Positions 8,033 through 21,827 of a DNA stretch of 36,604 nucleotides are shown here, piece after piece. Source of the stretch: Vulcanimicrobiota bacterium (GTDB lineage Bacteria; Vulcanimicrobiota; Vulcanimicrobiia; Vulcanimicrobiales; Vulcanimicrobiaceae). Numbering within the stretch: the first letter of the stretch is position 1; each line of letters begins with the position of its first letter. The notes under the pieces are model-generated. The model was given only the letters and a program-made list of their open reading frames with translations, was not told where the DNA came from and made no database searches. Location of the stretch: positions 1-36,604 of the forward strand of contig PMOS01000038.1 in NCBI GenBank assembly GCA_003161435.1, in the 5' to 3' direction. A program made the position numbers and the translations under genes.

Positions 8033-11000
8033 ATGTCGCTGACCGCCCTTTTCGTCCGACGGCCGACGCTGATCTTCGTCCTGTTGGCCCTGATGCTGCT
8101 GGCCGGCGCACTGGCCGCGACGACCCTCGTGCAGCAGCAGTTCCCGAACGTCTCGCAGCCCACGATCAGCATTCAGGTTTCGTATCCGGGCGCTTCAACC
8201 ACCGTGATGCGCGACAGCATCGTCAAGCCGATCGAAGACGCGATCGCCGGCACTCAGGATCTGCAGACGCTCAGCTCCAACATCCAGTCGGGTCAAGCCA
8301 ACATCTCGGCCGCGTTCACCATCACGTCGGATCAGAACACCGATCTGGTGAATACGCAAAAGGCGCTGACCCAAGCCGAGCACAACCTGCCGACCGATCT
8401 ACAGCCGCCGACGCTCGCGATTCGCGACCCGTCCGAGGCCGTCGTCGTCACGATCGGGCTGACCTCGTCGAAGATGACGGCCGCGCAGCTATCGCTGATC
8501 GCGAACGGCCGGATCATACCCTACGTCGAGCAAGTGCCCGACGTCTCCGGGGTCAACGTCGGCGGCAGCGTGACCCCCGCCTACGAGGTGGTCGCCGATC
8601 CCGCCAAGATCTCGGCGTACAACCTCACGCTCAACGATCTGATCACCACCGTCGGCGCGAGCAATACGCGGGCCCCCGGCGGCATCGCGTACGAGCAGGA
8701 TCGTGAGACGCAGATCGATATTCGTGGCGACATCACCTCACCCGAGTCGATCCTGGGCCTGCCGATCTCGGCGCCGAGTTCGAACACCGCTACGCCGTTG
8801 ACCGGTCTGGACCCGTGGACTTCCGCCACCCAGGTTCTGCGCGTCGGAGACGTGGCGAGCGTCGTCAACGGCTACGAGCCGCGGCGCCAGTCCGCTTCGA
8901 TCAACGGCATCGGCGGCCTGTTCATGCAGGTTCAGAAGGCCTCGGCTTCGTCCGAGGTCACGGCGTCCGACAACGTCCTGCGGGCGCTGCCGCGCATCCG
9001 CGCGCAGTTTCCGGACATCAACTTCAACGTCATCAACGTCCAGTCCAGGTACACGGCTCAGCAGATCGACGGCGTCATCCGCACGCTGTGCGAAGGCATC
9101 GCGCTGACCGGCCTTGTGATGCTGTTCTTCCTGGGTTCGTGGCGCAACGCTATCGTCGTGCTCGTCGCGATCCCGTCATCGCTGTGCGTCGCGCTGTTCG
9201 TCATGAAGATGATGAACCTGACGATCGACACGATCTCGCTGCTCGGCATGACGCTGGTGGTCGGGATCCTGGTCGACGACTCCACCGTCGTGCTCGAGAA
9301 CATCGAGCGGCACCACGAGATGGGCCAGCCGCCGGCCGAAGCGGCGGTTACCGGGCGAAGCGAGATCGGGATGGCGGCGATCGTCATCACCCTGGTCGAC
9401 GTCGTCGTCTTTCTGCCGATCGCTTTTCTTCAGGGTCAGGTCGGCCGCAATCTGGCCGAGTTCGGCATCGTCGTCGTCATCTCGACGCTGACCTCACTGT
9501 TCGTGTCGTTCACCATCACCCCGTCGCTGGCCGGCAACTGGGCGCTCAAGGGTAACTGGAAACCGCCCTTTTTCATCCGCAAGTTCGAGCAAGGCTTCAC
9601 CGCGGTCCGCAGCTGGTACGCGCATCGTGCGCTGCCCTGGGCCTTGGGTGCGCGTTTCCTCGTGATCGGGTTCTGCCTGGTGTCGTTCGTCGGGGCCATG
9701 CTGCTGGTGCCGTTCGGCATCGTCGGCTCGGAGTTCGTCCCGCCCGTCGACCGCGGCGAGATCTTCGCGCAGATCACCTTCCCCGTCGGGACGCCGCTGA
9801 CCACGACCACGCAGGCGGTGCTCAAGTTCGAGCGCGAGGTTCGCGACAAACCCGACATCGATGCCGACACGGCCGTTTCCGGCGGCTACTCCTCACCGTT
9901 CGGCGGCTTCCTCGTCGCGGGAAACATCGGTCAGGTTCACGTTTGGCTCAGAGACGACCGCAAGCGCAGCACGACGTACTGGGTGAACCAATATCGTCAG
10001 ATGGCGGCGCAGACGCTGCCGAACACGCAGGTCGTGGTGATTCCGGCGACCGGAACCGGCGGCGGCAACGCCCAGCCGATCGACGAGCTGGTAACCGACG
10101 TGCAAGGCGGCGATCCGACGAAGTACGCCAACCAAGTCTACCGGCTGATGCAGCAGACGCCGGGGACCGCAAACGTCTACAGCGCGGCTTCGGCGTTGGA
10201 ACCGCAGGTCGAGCTGACATTCGACCGCGACAAGGCGCGCGCGCTCAACGTGAGCATCGGCGCGGCGACGATCGCGGCCCGCGCGGCCTTCGGCGGCGCG
10301 ATCGCGACGCAATTCGAGACAGCCGACGGCCTCGAGCAGGTCCAGGTGATCTACCCGCTCCAGAATCAGGGGAGCCTGTCCGAGTTTGCGACCATCCCGA
10401 TCCGTGCCACCAACGGGAACATCGTCCATCTCGGCGACTTCAGCTCGCTGGCCTGGTCGCCGGCGCCGCCGCTCGTCACGCGCGTCGATCGCAACACCGT
10501 GGTCGATATCAGCGCGAACGTCGCGCCGGGCTATTCTCTTTCGAACGTGCAGAAGGCGTTCGGACAACGGCTCAAGGCGCTCAAGCTGCCGTCGAGCATC
10601 GTCGTGCGCCCGCGGCCGATGGGCCAACAAGACCTCATGGGCCAGACGCTGTCCGGCTTGGGCGGTTCGCTGATCCTGTCGGTCGTGCTGGTCTTCCTGT
10701 TGATGGTCGCACTGTACAATAGCTACCGTTCGCCGCTGATCATCTTGTTCTCGGTGCCGGTCGCCGCGGTCGGCGCGCTCGGCGCGCTCTGGATCACGCA
10801 CTCGACGCTGAATCTCTTCTCGCTCATCGGGACGATCCTTTTGGTCGGCATCGTCAGCAAGAACGGCATCCTGCTGGTCGACTACGCGAACACGCTGCGC
10901 GAGCGCGGCGAAGCCAAGCTGCAGGCGATCCAGGAGAGCGCGTTCACCCGGTTCCGCCCGATCGTCATGACGAGCATCTCGGTCGTCGCGGGCAACTTCC

Positions 11001-11248
11001 CGCTCGCGCTCGCGCTCGAACCCGGCTCGAGCGTGCGGTCGAGCCTGGGCATCGTCGTCATCGGCGGCATCATGAGTTCGCTGTTGCTGACCCTGTTGCT
11101 CGTGCCGATCATGTACGTGATCCTCGCCCCCGAGCACTTCGCGGGCTCACACAAAGTCGAGCAATCCGGCGACGACTCAGATGAGATCCACCGCGATGGT
11201 CACGGCGTAGTCGGACGCCCACCCACCCCGGTCCCATCCGGCGTTTGA
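8033..11248 (+). CDS. RND-family multidrug/efflux transporter (AcrB/HAE1-like)
   Basis: This proton-driven inner-membrane pump exports hydrophobic or amphiphilic compounds in a trimer with the adaptor encoded just upstream. The 1071 residues match the family length. Transmembrane helix 1 follows a short cytoplasmic start (FVRRPTLIFVLLALMLLAG), then a large periplasmic porter domain, and helices 2-6 with the proton-relay pair Asp415-Asp416 in GILVDDSTVVLENIE. A second porter domain and helices 8-12 follow, with Lys943 in IVSKNGILLVDYAN. These are the counterparts of AcrB Asp407, Asp408 and Lys940, so the pump should be active. The C-terminal tail after the last helix is hydrophilic. Substrate is unknown. 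It is convergent with ligA, with 17 bases between the stops. Confidence 0.96.
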   Translation: MSLTALFVRRPTLIFVLLALMLLAGALAATTLVQQQFPNVSQPTISIQVSYPGASTTVMRDSIVKPIEDAIAGTQDLQTLSSNIQSGQANISAAFTITSDQNTDLVNTQKALTQAEHNLPTDLQPPTLAIRDPSEAVVVTIGLTSSKMTAAQLSLIANGRIIPYVEQVPDVSGVNVGGSVTPAYEVVADPAKISAYNLTLNDLITTVGASNTRAPGGIAYEQDRETQIDIRGDITSPESILGLPISAPSSNTATPLTGLDPWTSATQVLRVGDVASVVNGYEPRRQSASINGIGGLFMQVQKASASSEVTASDNVLRALPRIRAQFPDINFNVINVQSRYTAQQIDGVIRTLCEGIALTGLVMLFFLGSWRNAIVVLVAIPSSLCVALFVMKMMNLTIDTISLLGMTLVVGILVDDSTVVLENIERHHEMGQPPAEAAVTGRSEIGMAAIVITLVDVVVFLPIAFLQGQVGRNLAEFGIVVVISTLTSLFVSFTITPSLAGNWALKGNWKPPFFIRKFEQGFTAVRSWYAHRALPWALGARFLVIGFCLVSFVGAMLLVPFGIVGSEFVPPVDRGEIFAQITFPVGTPLTTTTQAVLKFEREVRDKPDIDADTAVSGGYSSPFGGFLVAGNIGQVHVWLRDDRKRSTTYWVNQYRQMAAQTLPNTQVVVIPATGTGGGNAQPIDELVTDVQGGDPTKYANQVYRLMQQTPGTANVYSAASALEPQVELTFDRDKARALNVSIGAATIAARAAFGGAIATQFETADGLEQVQVIYPLQNQGSLSEFATIPIRATNGNIVHLGDFSSLAWSPAPPLVTRVDRNTVVDISANVAPGYSLSNVQKAFGQRLKALKLPSSIVVRPRPMGQQDLMGQTLSGLGGSLILSVVLVFLLMVALYNSYRSPLIILFSVPVAAVGALGALWITHSTLNLFSLIGTILLVGIVSKNGILLVDYANTLRERGEAKLQAIQESAFTRFRPIVMTSISVVAGNFPLALALEPGSSVRSSLGIVVIGGIMSSLLLTLLLVPIMYVILAPEHFAGSHKVEQSGDDSDEIHRDGHGVVGRPPTPVPSGV

Positions 11249-11265
11249 GAACGCGAACTCCAAGC

Positions 11266-13698
<2,433 letters not shown>

Positions 13699-14001
13699 TT
13701 AGAGCGTCGATCCGCTGTCGTCGCTGATGTAGAACGCTACCGTTTGAGCGAGCTCGTTGCCGGTGGCGTCCGTCGCGACGAGAACGTACTGGCCGCCCGG
13801 CGTCGATGCGTCGATCGAAACCGAGACGCTGCCCGCGCCGCCGGAGTCCAGCAGCGTGCCGCCGTCGAGCGCTGCTCCGCTGGTCTTGTTGACGAGGACG
13901 ATCTGCGCGCCGCCGGGCATGTCGGTGTAGTCCGCGTTGACGGCGGCTTTGGTCTGGCCGGTGTAGTCAAGTCGCGGATCGCCAGGTTGCGCATCGCTCA
14001 C
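13699..14001 (-). CDS. Small acidic beta-rich hypothetical protein
   Basis: I do not recognise this protein of about 100 residues. It is rich in Gly, Ala, Thr, Ser and Asp, has alternating hydrophobic strands (QIVLVNKTSG, SVSVSID, GQYVLVATDATGNEL, TVAFYIS) and no Cys. It could be an immunoglobulin-like or carbohydrate-binding-like beta sandwich. There is no signal peptide, so it is probably cytosolic unless exported by another route. GTG 14001 is preferred because AGAAAGG stands about 8 bases upstream; a TTG at 14031 in the same frame would add 10 residues. It is transcribed away from the gene at 14188 and lies 55 bases upstream of the VOC gene on the same strand. Confidence 0.6.
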   Translation of the reverse strand: MSDAQPGDPRLDYTGQTKAAVNADYTDMPGGAQIVLVNKTSGAALDGGTLLDSGGAGSVSVSIDASTPGGQYVLVATDATGNELAQTVAFYISDDSGSTL

Positions 14002-14187
14002 GGTGACGGCCTTTCTTAGCGTAGTAGCCAAGGATCACTCCAGAGCCCCTCTCACGGGCGTGGCGCGTCCTGCGGGCCGCCTGCATTTCATAAAGGGCGA
14101 CGATGGTTTCGGGGAGATCATCGGTTCGGGATGGCGACGAGAATCCATGCGGCAGGTCTGTTGCGGCGGCACGGCCGAATCCGCTGC

Positions 14188-15090
14188 ATGGTCAGCCGGT
14201 GCGCATTTATCGCCGCGACATCCGGCGCCGTTGCCGCGCTCGCGCAGTCGCCGGCATCCGCGTTCGTGGAGACGTCGCCCGGCGCGGGACCGCCGAGCGA
14301 CGAAGGGCGCAAGACGCTGGCTGCCGTCAGCGTGATCGTCGCGATGCAGCAAGTGGTGCGGACCGTCTGGCGCCCACCCGACCTCTTCCCGCCGTTCGCC
14401 CCGATCGCGTACTATGTGGGTCGCGGTGGCGACAGCCACTTTCCGAACGATCGGGTCATCTGGTTCAACCCCGATCATCCCGAGCTGGTGAGCCCGAGGA
14501 TCTCGCGTCTCACCGACGACGTGCCCTTCTTCGCCGAGCTGCTCATCGTCTCGGCCGACGCCTCGATCAAGATCACGGGTGCAGCTTCACTCGGCCTGGA
14601 GCGCGTCTCGGGCACCGCGCGGCGCGAAGCCGCCGCCACGCTCGCCGATCGTGTCGCCGTCGTCGCAAAGTACACGCCGTTCGTCGCCGTCGACGACGCG
14701 GAGTTCGCGCGGCGCACGTTCGCGTTCGCCGTTCTCAGGCAGATGACGCCGCAGATCGGCGGTGTCGCCGCGCTCGCCGACGCGACGAAGCTGCCGCCGG
14801 GCGAAGCCGCCGTGTACGCGGGCCGCGACGTCGATCGGCGCGCGCCGGCTGGTTGGGGTGTCATCTACGCCGACTTCGGCCGCATCTCGAGCGATCAGCC
14901 GGGCTACGAGTCGTGGCTGCGCGCGTTCGTGCTGGCGACCGCCGATCGGGAGCCGCCAACCAGCAACGTGAAACGTGCCTTCGACGCGGCCGCTGCAACC
15001 GACGCGACGTCGACCGGTGACCGGTGGACGGCACGCCGCGCGTTCGCCGCACCGTATGTCACGCAAGTCGCCGCGCTGTTCGGCAAGTGA
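14188..15090 (+). CDS. Secreted hypothetical protein, about 300 residues
   Basis: From ATG 14188 the product has a short N-terminal signal peptide (MVSRCAFIAATSGAVAALAQ, then SPASA), with cleavage expected after ASA near residue 25. The mature part is rich in Ala, Arg and Asp, with no motif known to me. Features include a Trp/Pro-rich stretch (TVWRPPDLFPPFAPIAYYVG), helical Ala-rich segments and a C-terminus ending AALFGK. There are no cysteines in the mature part by eye and no lipobox. An in-frame ATG at 14131 would put 19 extra residues before the signal and looks less likely. It is followed after 28 bases by the PEP mutase-like gene on the same strand. Confidence 0.65.
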   Translation: MVSRCAFIAATSGAVAALAQSPASAFVETSPGAGPPSDEGRKTLAAVSVIVAMQQVVRTVWRPPDLFPPFAPIAYYVGRGGDSHFPNDRVIWFNPDHPELVSPRISRLTDDVPFFAELLIVSADASIKITGAASLGLERVSGTARREAAATLADRVAVVAKYTPFVAVDDAEFARRTFAFAVLRQMTPQIGGVAALADATKLPPGEAAVYAGRDVDRRAPAGWGVIYADFGRISSDQPGYESWLRAFVLATADREPPTSNVKRAFDAAAATDATSTGDRWTARRAFAAPYVTQVAALFGK

Positions 15091-15118
15091 CGCGGCGCGC
15101 GAAGCGAACGTGACGGCG

Positions 15119-15958
15119 ATGCCGCTCGATCCAGCCACCATCGCCCAACGCCGCCATGCGTTTCGCGCCTTGCACGCGGGACCCGCGATCCTCGTGATGC
15201 CCAACGCGTGGGACGTCGCAAGCGCGCGCATCTACGAAGAGGCCGGTTTCCCCGCGGTCGCGACCTCGAGCGCGGGATTGGCCAACTCGCTCGGATTTCG
15301 CGACGGAAACGAGCTCGACGTCGACCTGCACCTCGCGACGCTCGAACGTATCGTGGGCGCGCTCGGCGTTCCGCTCTCGGCCGACGTCGAGAGCGGCTAC
15401 GCCGCCGACGCGGCGGCGCTCGCCACGTTCATCGCGCGCCTCGCCGCGACCGGCGTCGCAGGTTATAATCTCGAAGACACGGTCGCAGAGCGCGATCTCT
15501 TTCCGCTCGACGAAGCATCTGCGCGCGTGCGCGCGGCGCGCGCGGCCGCTCCCGATCTGTTCCTCAACGCACGAACCGATATCTATCTCGGCGGGTTCGG
15601 CCCGGAGATCACGCGCTTCGACGCGACGGTGGAACGATTGCGCGCCTTCGCCGGCGCCGGGGCAGACGGGCTCTTCGTTCCGGGTGTCGCCGACGCCGAA
15701 ACGATCGCGCGCATCGCGGTAGCCGTACCGCTGCCGCTCAACGTCTTGGCCGGACCCAAGACGCCGGACGCACCGGCGCTACAAGAGCTGGGTGTCCGGC
15801 GCGTGAGCGTCGGCTCGTGGCCGATGCGCCGCACGCTGGGCGTACTCCGCGAGATCGCGCACGAGCTGCGCGAAACCGGCACGTTCTCGTTCACCCGCGA
15901 CTCGATCGTGACATACGCCGAAGCGAACGCCCTGATTGCGCCGAGAGCGGAAACCTAG
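15119..15958 (+). CDS. Isocitrate lyase / PEP mutase family enzyme
   Basis: Enzymes of this TIM-barrel superfamily make or break C-C or P-C bonds next to a carboxylate (PEP mutase, 2-methylisocitrate lyase, oxaloacetate decarboxylase and carboxyvinyl-carboxyphosphonate mutase are members). The 279-residue product has NAWDVASARIYEEAGFPAVA (about 29-48), the magnesium region LSADVESGY and GYNLEDTV, and a late SVGSWPMRRT. It lacks the K-K-C-G-H signature of true isocitrate and methylisocitrate lyases, so it belongs to the broad PEP mutase/oxaloacetate decarboxylase-like branch; the reaction cannot be assigned. ATG 15119 is chosen; GTG 15110 is an alternative. Its TAG shares the palindrome CTAG (15955-15958) with the stop of the convergent barrel-like gene. 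Confidence 0.88.
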   Translation: MPLDPATIAQRRHAFRALHAGPAILVMPNAWDVASARIYEEAGFPAVATSSAGLANSLGFRDGNELDVDLHLATLERIVGALGVPLSADVESGYAADAAALATFIARLAATGVAGYNLEDTVAERDLFPLDEASARVRAARAAAPDLFLNARTDIYLGGFGPEITRFDATVERLRAFAGAGADGLFVPGVADAETIARIAVAVPLPLNVLAGPKTPDAPALQELGVRRVSVGSWPMRRTLGVLREIAHELRETGTFSFTRDSIVTYAEANALIAPRAET

Positions 15959-16665
15959 ATGCGTGCGCCCAGGCCGACGAAGGGGTCGGAGCGGTTGAGG
16001 CGCACGTCGCCGGCGAGGTGGCGGCCCGAGCGGATCTCGTTCTGGTATCCGCCGACGAGATAGACGGGCCAGCCGGTCGGGCGGAAACGGAACCCCGCCT
16101 CCGAGCGCAGGATCGAGAACGTCGCGTGTACCGGTCCGAGCGAACCGCTCGCCGCCGGATAGAAGAACGCCGAACCGAATAGGGCGACGTGCGGGCCGGT
16201 CCAGTCGGGCAGCTTGGCGATGCCGACCCCGACACCGTGCAATCGCGGGTACGGATAGTTGTTCGACGTCGCGAGCGCGGAGATCCCGACCGCCAGTGGA
16301 TGATGCCGAATCCGGCGCATCACACGCGCCTCGAACTCCGTGTCGCGGGCCAGAAACGGCGTTACCGTCGCGTAGCCGCCGGTCAGGGTCGCGTAACGCG
16401 TGAGCGACCCCGGGCCTGCGCTCTGGGTCAGGTACACGTTCCGGTGATACTCGAGCGACGCATCGTACCCATCGAGCGTGCCCCACGCGCGCACGTCGAG
16501 CGACTGCGGGTAGTCCTCACCGGGATTCGCATACTCGTTCCACACGCCGCCGATCGGATGCGTGACCTCCAAGTCGAACGTGTCGTACTCGCCGGCGACC
16601 GCCTTCGTGCCGAGCGCGACGATCAGCACGCAGACTGCGATCAGCGCTCGGACGAGGACGGTCAC
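15955..16665 (-). CDS. Putative outer-membrane beta-barrel protein
   Basis: The 236-residue product starts with a signal peptide (VTVLVRALIAVCVLIVALG, then TKAVA) and continues as alternating polar and hydrophobic or aromatic strands separated by Gly, Asp and Asn turns (SLDVRAWGTL, ASLEYHRNVYLTQ, TLTGGYATVTPF, VYLVGGYQNEIRSG). That is how small outer-membrane barrels look. It ends in LGARI rather than an aromatic residue. No family is recognised. The GTG start at 16665 is fixed by a GTGA overlap with the stop of the small gene upstream, so the two are translationally coupled. A longer frame upstream of this GTG is a shadow of that gene. Confidence 0.68.
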   Translation of the reverse strand: MTVLVRALIAVCVLIVALGTKAVAGEYDTFDLEVTHPIGGVWNEYANPGEDYPQSLDVRAWGTLDGYDASLEYHRNVYLTQSAGPGSLTRYATLTGGYATVTPFLARDTEFEARVMRRIRHHPLAVGISALATSNNYPYPRLHGVGVGIAKLPDWTGPHVALFGSAFFYPAASGSLGPVHATFSILRSEAGFRFRPTGWPVYLVGGYQNEIRSGRHLAGDVRLNRSDPFVGLGARI

Positions 16666-16811
16666 GTGGCGTTCTTGACGGCCTGGTAGATCGTCGCGAA
16701 CGCTCGCGCCGTGTCTTTGTCGTCCCACTCGCCGTTGTGGTTGTCCAGCATGGAAGCGACGAGCTGCGCGGCGATCTGCTTGATCTGGATGTCCTGCTCC
16801 GGTGTCGTCAT
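16662..16811 (-). CDS. 49-residue acidic protein coupled to the barrel-like gene
   Basis: From ATG 16811 (MTTPEQDIQIKQ) this gene encodes 49 residues, without signal peptide or membrane segment and probably all helical (IAAQLVASMLDNH, then DTARAFATIYQAVKNAT). I do not recognise a family. Its stop overlaps the GTG of the barrel-like gene by 4 bases, which is good support that it is translated. An in-frame ATG at 16865 would add 18 residues, but the added part looks non-coding. It is divergent from hicB across 155 bases. Confidence 0.55.
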   Translation of the reverse strand: MTTPEQDIQIKQIAAQLVASMLDNHNGEWDDKDTARAFATIYQAVKNAT

Positions 16812-16966
16812 CGTGGCCAGTTTCGACGACGCCCCACGCAATCCGGCCTGCCATGTTGAAACCATAGCGTAGCGACGAGCCCTTGCCCATGGGGGAAAAC
16901 CCTACGTTGCGGCGTCCAGTAGGCGCCGTACCGGAGATCGCGACGCTACCGGCGAAGGCTTCCCAT

Positions 16967-17200
16967 ATGGCCGACCCGCTTCGGTACGCAGTTCTGCTCG
17001 AACCCGACGAAGACACCGTCCGAGTCATTGTGCCGGCATTTCCGGAGATTCACACGTTCGGAACGGACCGGGCGGACGCGCTTCGCATGGCTGAGGATGC
17101 CATTAGGCTTTCGCTTGAGTATCGCCGTGAGCGAGCTCTCGAAATCCCGGAACCCGACGCCGACGGAGCCCGGCTCGAAATCGTCAGCGTCGCCGCTTAG
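16967..17200 (+). CDS. hicB: HicB-family antitoxin (short form)
   Basis: HicB antitoxins bind and block the mRNA-cutting toxin HicA. The 77-residue product has the partial RNase-H-like fold of the family: strand RYAVLLEPDEDT (6-17), VIVPAFPEIHTFGTD (20-34) and a helix with DALRMAEDAIRLSLEYRRE, then EIPEP. It ends there, without the extra helix-turn-helix or ribbon-helix-helix domain that many HicB proteins use for DNA binding, so it may not autoregulate by itself. The start is ATG 16967. hicA follows after 12 bases, so the order is antitoxin first. Confidence 0.88.
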   Translation: MADPLRYAVLLEPDEDTVRVIVPAFPEIHTFGTDRADALRMAEDAIRLSLEYRRERALEIPEPDADGARLEIVSVAA

Positions 17201-17212
17201 CCAGCCCACGAG

Positions 17213-17440
17213 ATGAGTGTTAAGATGCCCGCCGTCAGCGGGCCTGCTCTCGTTCGCGCGTTGCAGCGCGCCGGTTTCGCGGTCGCCCGACAAACCGGAT
17301 CGCACGTCATCCTCGAGCACGAGGATGGCCGCTACGCATCTGTCCCCGTGCACGGCAAACGCGAGATCCCAATCGGGACTCTGCGTGGAATCCTAGCGCG
17401 TATAGGCCTCGACGTCGACGACTTGCGACGGCTGCTGTAG
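17213..17440 (+). CDS. hicA: HicA-family mRNA interferase toxin
   Basis: HicA is a small double-stranded-RNA-binding-fold ribonuclease that cuts mRNAs when not held by HicB. The 75-residue product shows the family layout: an N-terminal helix (GPALVRALQRAGFAVAR), the active-site strand QTGSHVILEHEDG with catalytic His31, then SVPVHGKREIPIGTLRGILARIGL. All key residues are present, so the toxin should be active. The start is ATG 17213, with ATG 17225 as an alternative (family starts of about MPAVSG). An imperfect hairpin (17470-17500, GGCTC-GGCC arms) lies beyond the stop but lacks a T tract. Confidence 0.92.
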   Translation: MSVKMPAVSGPALVRALQRAGFAVARQTGSHVILEHEDGRYASVPVHGKREIPIGTLRGILARIGLDVDDLRRLL

Positions 17441-17629
17441 GAGCGGCCACTCGATCTCGGCCGTCGACTGGCTCGGCCCTCGTGCTCAGGCCGTTGAGCC
17501 GATGCCATCCCACAGAGGCAAGGAAACCATTCGAAGATCGCGGGTGACCATCGCCCTCTTGCGCGAAGCACGAATAGTATTGTTTTTTCGTGGGCGGATA
17601 TTCTTGGATGTCAGAGCGAATTGCCAATA

Positions 17630-18190
17630 ATGGGTACGCTCGTTCCAATCTCACCTGACGAAGATGCCACCGCTGTACGAAATATATCACGATTGGTATA
17701 CGATCAACGCGCTGCAACAGCAAGCCTAAGAGCGGTAATTAAGGACCTCGGGGGAGCCTCTAGCGGCTCCGAATCCTTCGACGACGCTATACGCGCCGCG
17801 CTCGCGCTGGCGCAAGGCGCAGCGGCCCAGCGATTTACGCAAACCTTTCAGCGAATTATCAAATGGGCGCCGGCTATCGGCGTCATTCTGGATTTCAACG
17901 TCGATGGTGATGCTCGAACGATCGTCGATCATCTGGTTACTGAGTTCGGAAGTAGACGCGTATCCGCCTCACGTGGTGATATTTCTGCCTTGATCGAAGA
18001 TATTCGAGCTCGTCTCCGACAAGCTGCTGTTCCAAGTTCACGGACAGAAGCGGGAGTATTAGGGCGCGTTCATCCTCGAGACATTCAATGGGGACTCACC
18101 TTCGGAAAGTTTAATGCCGGTCATTTGACGCAAAGCAAAGCCGTGCTCTATGCATTCATTGCTGAATCAAGCGATTTAGGCATCGGTTAG
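17630..18190 (+). CDS. Hypothetical protein in AT-rich islet
   Basis: The 186-residue product is soluble and mostly helical, and I do not recognise it. The N-terminal half has Ala-rich helices (IRAALALAQGAAAQRF), the middle has a conserved-looking hydrophobic stretch WAPAIGVILDFNVDG (about 81-95), and the C-terminal third has QWGLTFGKFNAGHLTQS. There is no Cys, signal peptide or membrane segment. ATG 17630 is taken as the start; a TTG three codons upstream is in frame. The gene is convergent with the membrane protein gene (7 bases between stops), and its base composition is much lower in GC than its neighbours. Confidence 0.6.
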   Translation: MGTLVPISPDEDATAVRNISRLVYDQRAATASLRAVIKDLGGASSGSESFDDAIRAALALAQGAAAQRFTQTFQRIIKWAPAIGVILDFNVDGDARTIVDHLVTEFGSRRVSASRGDISALIEDIRARLRQAAVPSSRTEAGVLGRVHPRDIQWGLTFGKFNAGHLTQSKAVLYAFIAESSDLGIG

Positions 18191-18197
18191 CTGGTCG

Positions 18198-18713
18198 CTA
18201 GGCGTTGTGAAGTTGAGTGTACAGAACTTGAGAGCCGAAGAAGAACCACAAAAATGCGACAATGAAGACAGCCTGACGCGTAGGTTCCGCAATTATGACA
18301 ACCGCGCCGATGAAAAACAGGGCTACGGACCACTTGTATATGGTCCCGTCACCCTTCATCTTAAAGGATTGTTGATAAGACTCTTTCTGTAACGCAAGAA
18401 ACCTCGGACAGAAACAAGCAAGCTGGAACCAATAAGCTACAAAGTAAAGCGTGACGAACAGAACGCCAACGCCACGGTAGGCCGCCGACGGCAGGCCAAC
18501 TGCCAATATCGAGACTACAAATGACGATTGCATTAGGTCCATTGCGCCAATAACAGTCCATGTGGAGGATGCGTTCTTAATCTGGCGCAGCACGAGAGCC
18601 CCGGTCCAGACAACAACGACTATGCTCGCAAGTCCGACGAGAGCTTCTTTGAGGTCAGCTGCCTCATAAGAATTTGGGATTAGCCATCGTACCAACAAGT
18701 CGGACATTGACAC
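18198..18713 (-). CDS. Hypothetical multi-pass membrane protein in AT-rich islet
   Basis: The 171-residue protein has four to five hydrophobic helices, at about 24-43, 54-74, 82-102, 127-143 and 147-165, joined by short loops. A basic loop (LALQKESYQQSFKMKGDG, 106-123) is probably cytoplasmic. It has no motif I know and no enzyme-like residues inside the helices. The start is GTG 18713, or ATG 18707 two codons later. It shares the low GC of the neighbouring orphan and may work with it, but they point towards each other and so are not one operon. Confidence 0.62.
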   Translation of the reverse strand: MSMSDLLVRWLIPNSYEAADLKEALVGLASIVVVVWTGALVLRQIKNASSTWTVIGAMDLMQSSFVVSILAVGLPSAAYRGVGVLFVTLYFVAYWFQLACFCPRFLALQKESYQQSFKMKGDGTIYKWSVALFFIGAVVIIAEPTRQAVFIVAFLWFFFGSQVLYTQLHNA

Positions 18714-18741
18714 TAGAACCGCTTGTCAGGTTTCATACGAA

Positions 18742-21753
<3,012 letters not shown>

Positions 21754-21827
21754 ACCAGGCCTAAGACCCGGTGGATGGGACGAACGGTTCCACGCGACGC
21801 CCCCGCCGCTTCAGGTGTTCAGCGGCG

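Larger units (their letters stand above)
17580..18740. other. AT-richer islet with two convergent orphan genes
   Basis: From about 17580 to the uvrA stop the composition changes visibly. Two 60-base rows (18121 and 18241) contain 26 and 27 G+C, far below the flanking genes. Codon use changes too, with many AAA, ATT, TTT and AGT codons. The islet holds the orphan at 17630 and the membrane protein gene at 18198 and lies next to hicBA. No integrase, transposase, tRNA or flanking direct repeat was found. The composition suggests recent acquisition. Confidence 0.6.

Noticed and set aside
17470..17500. Hairpin after hicA as a terminator
   Set aside because: The stem has a 3-base bulge and no T tract.
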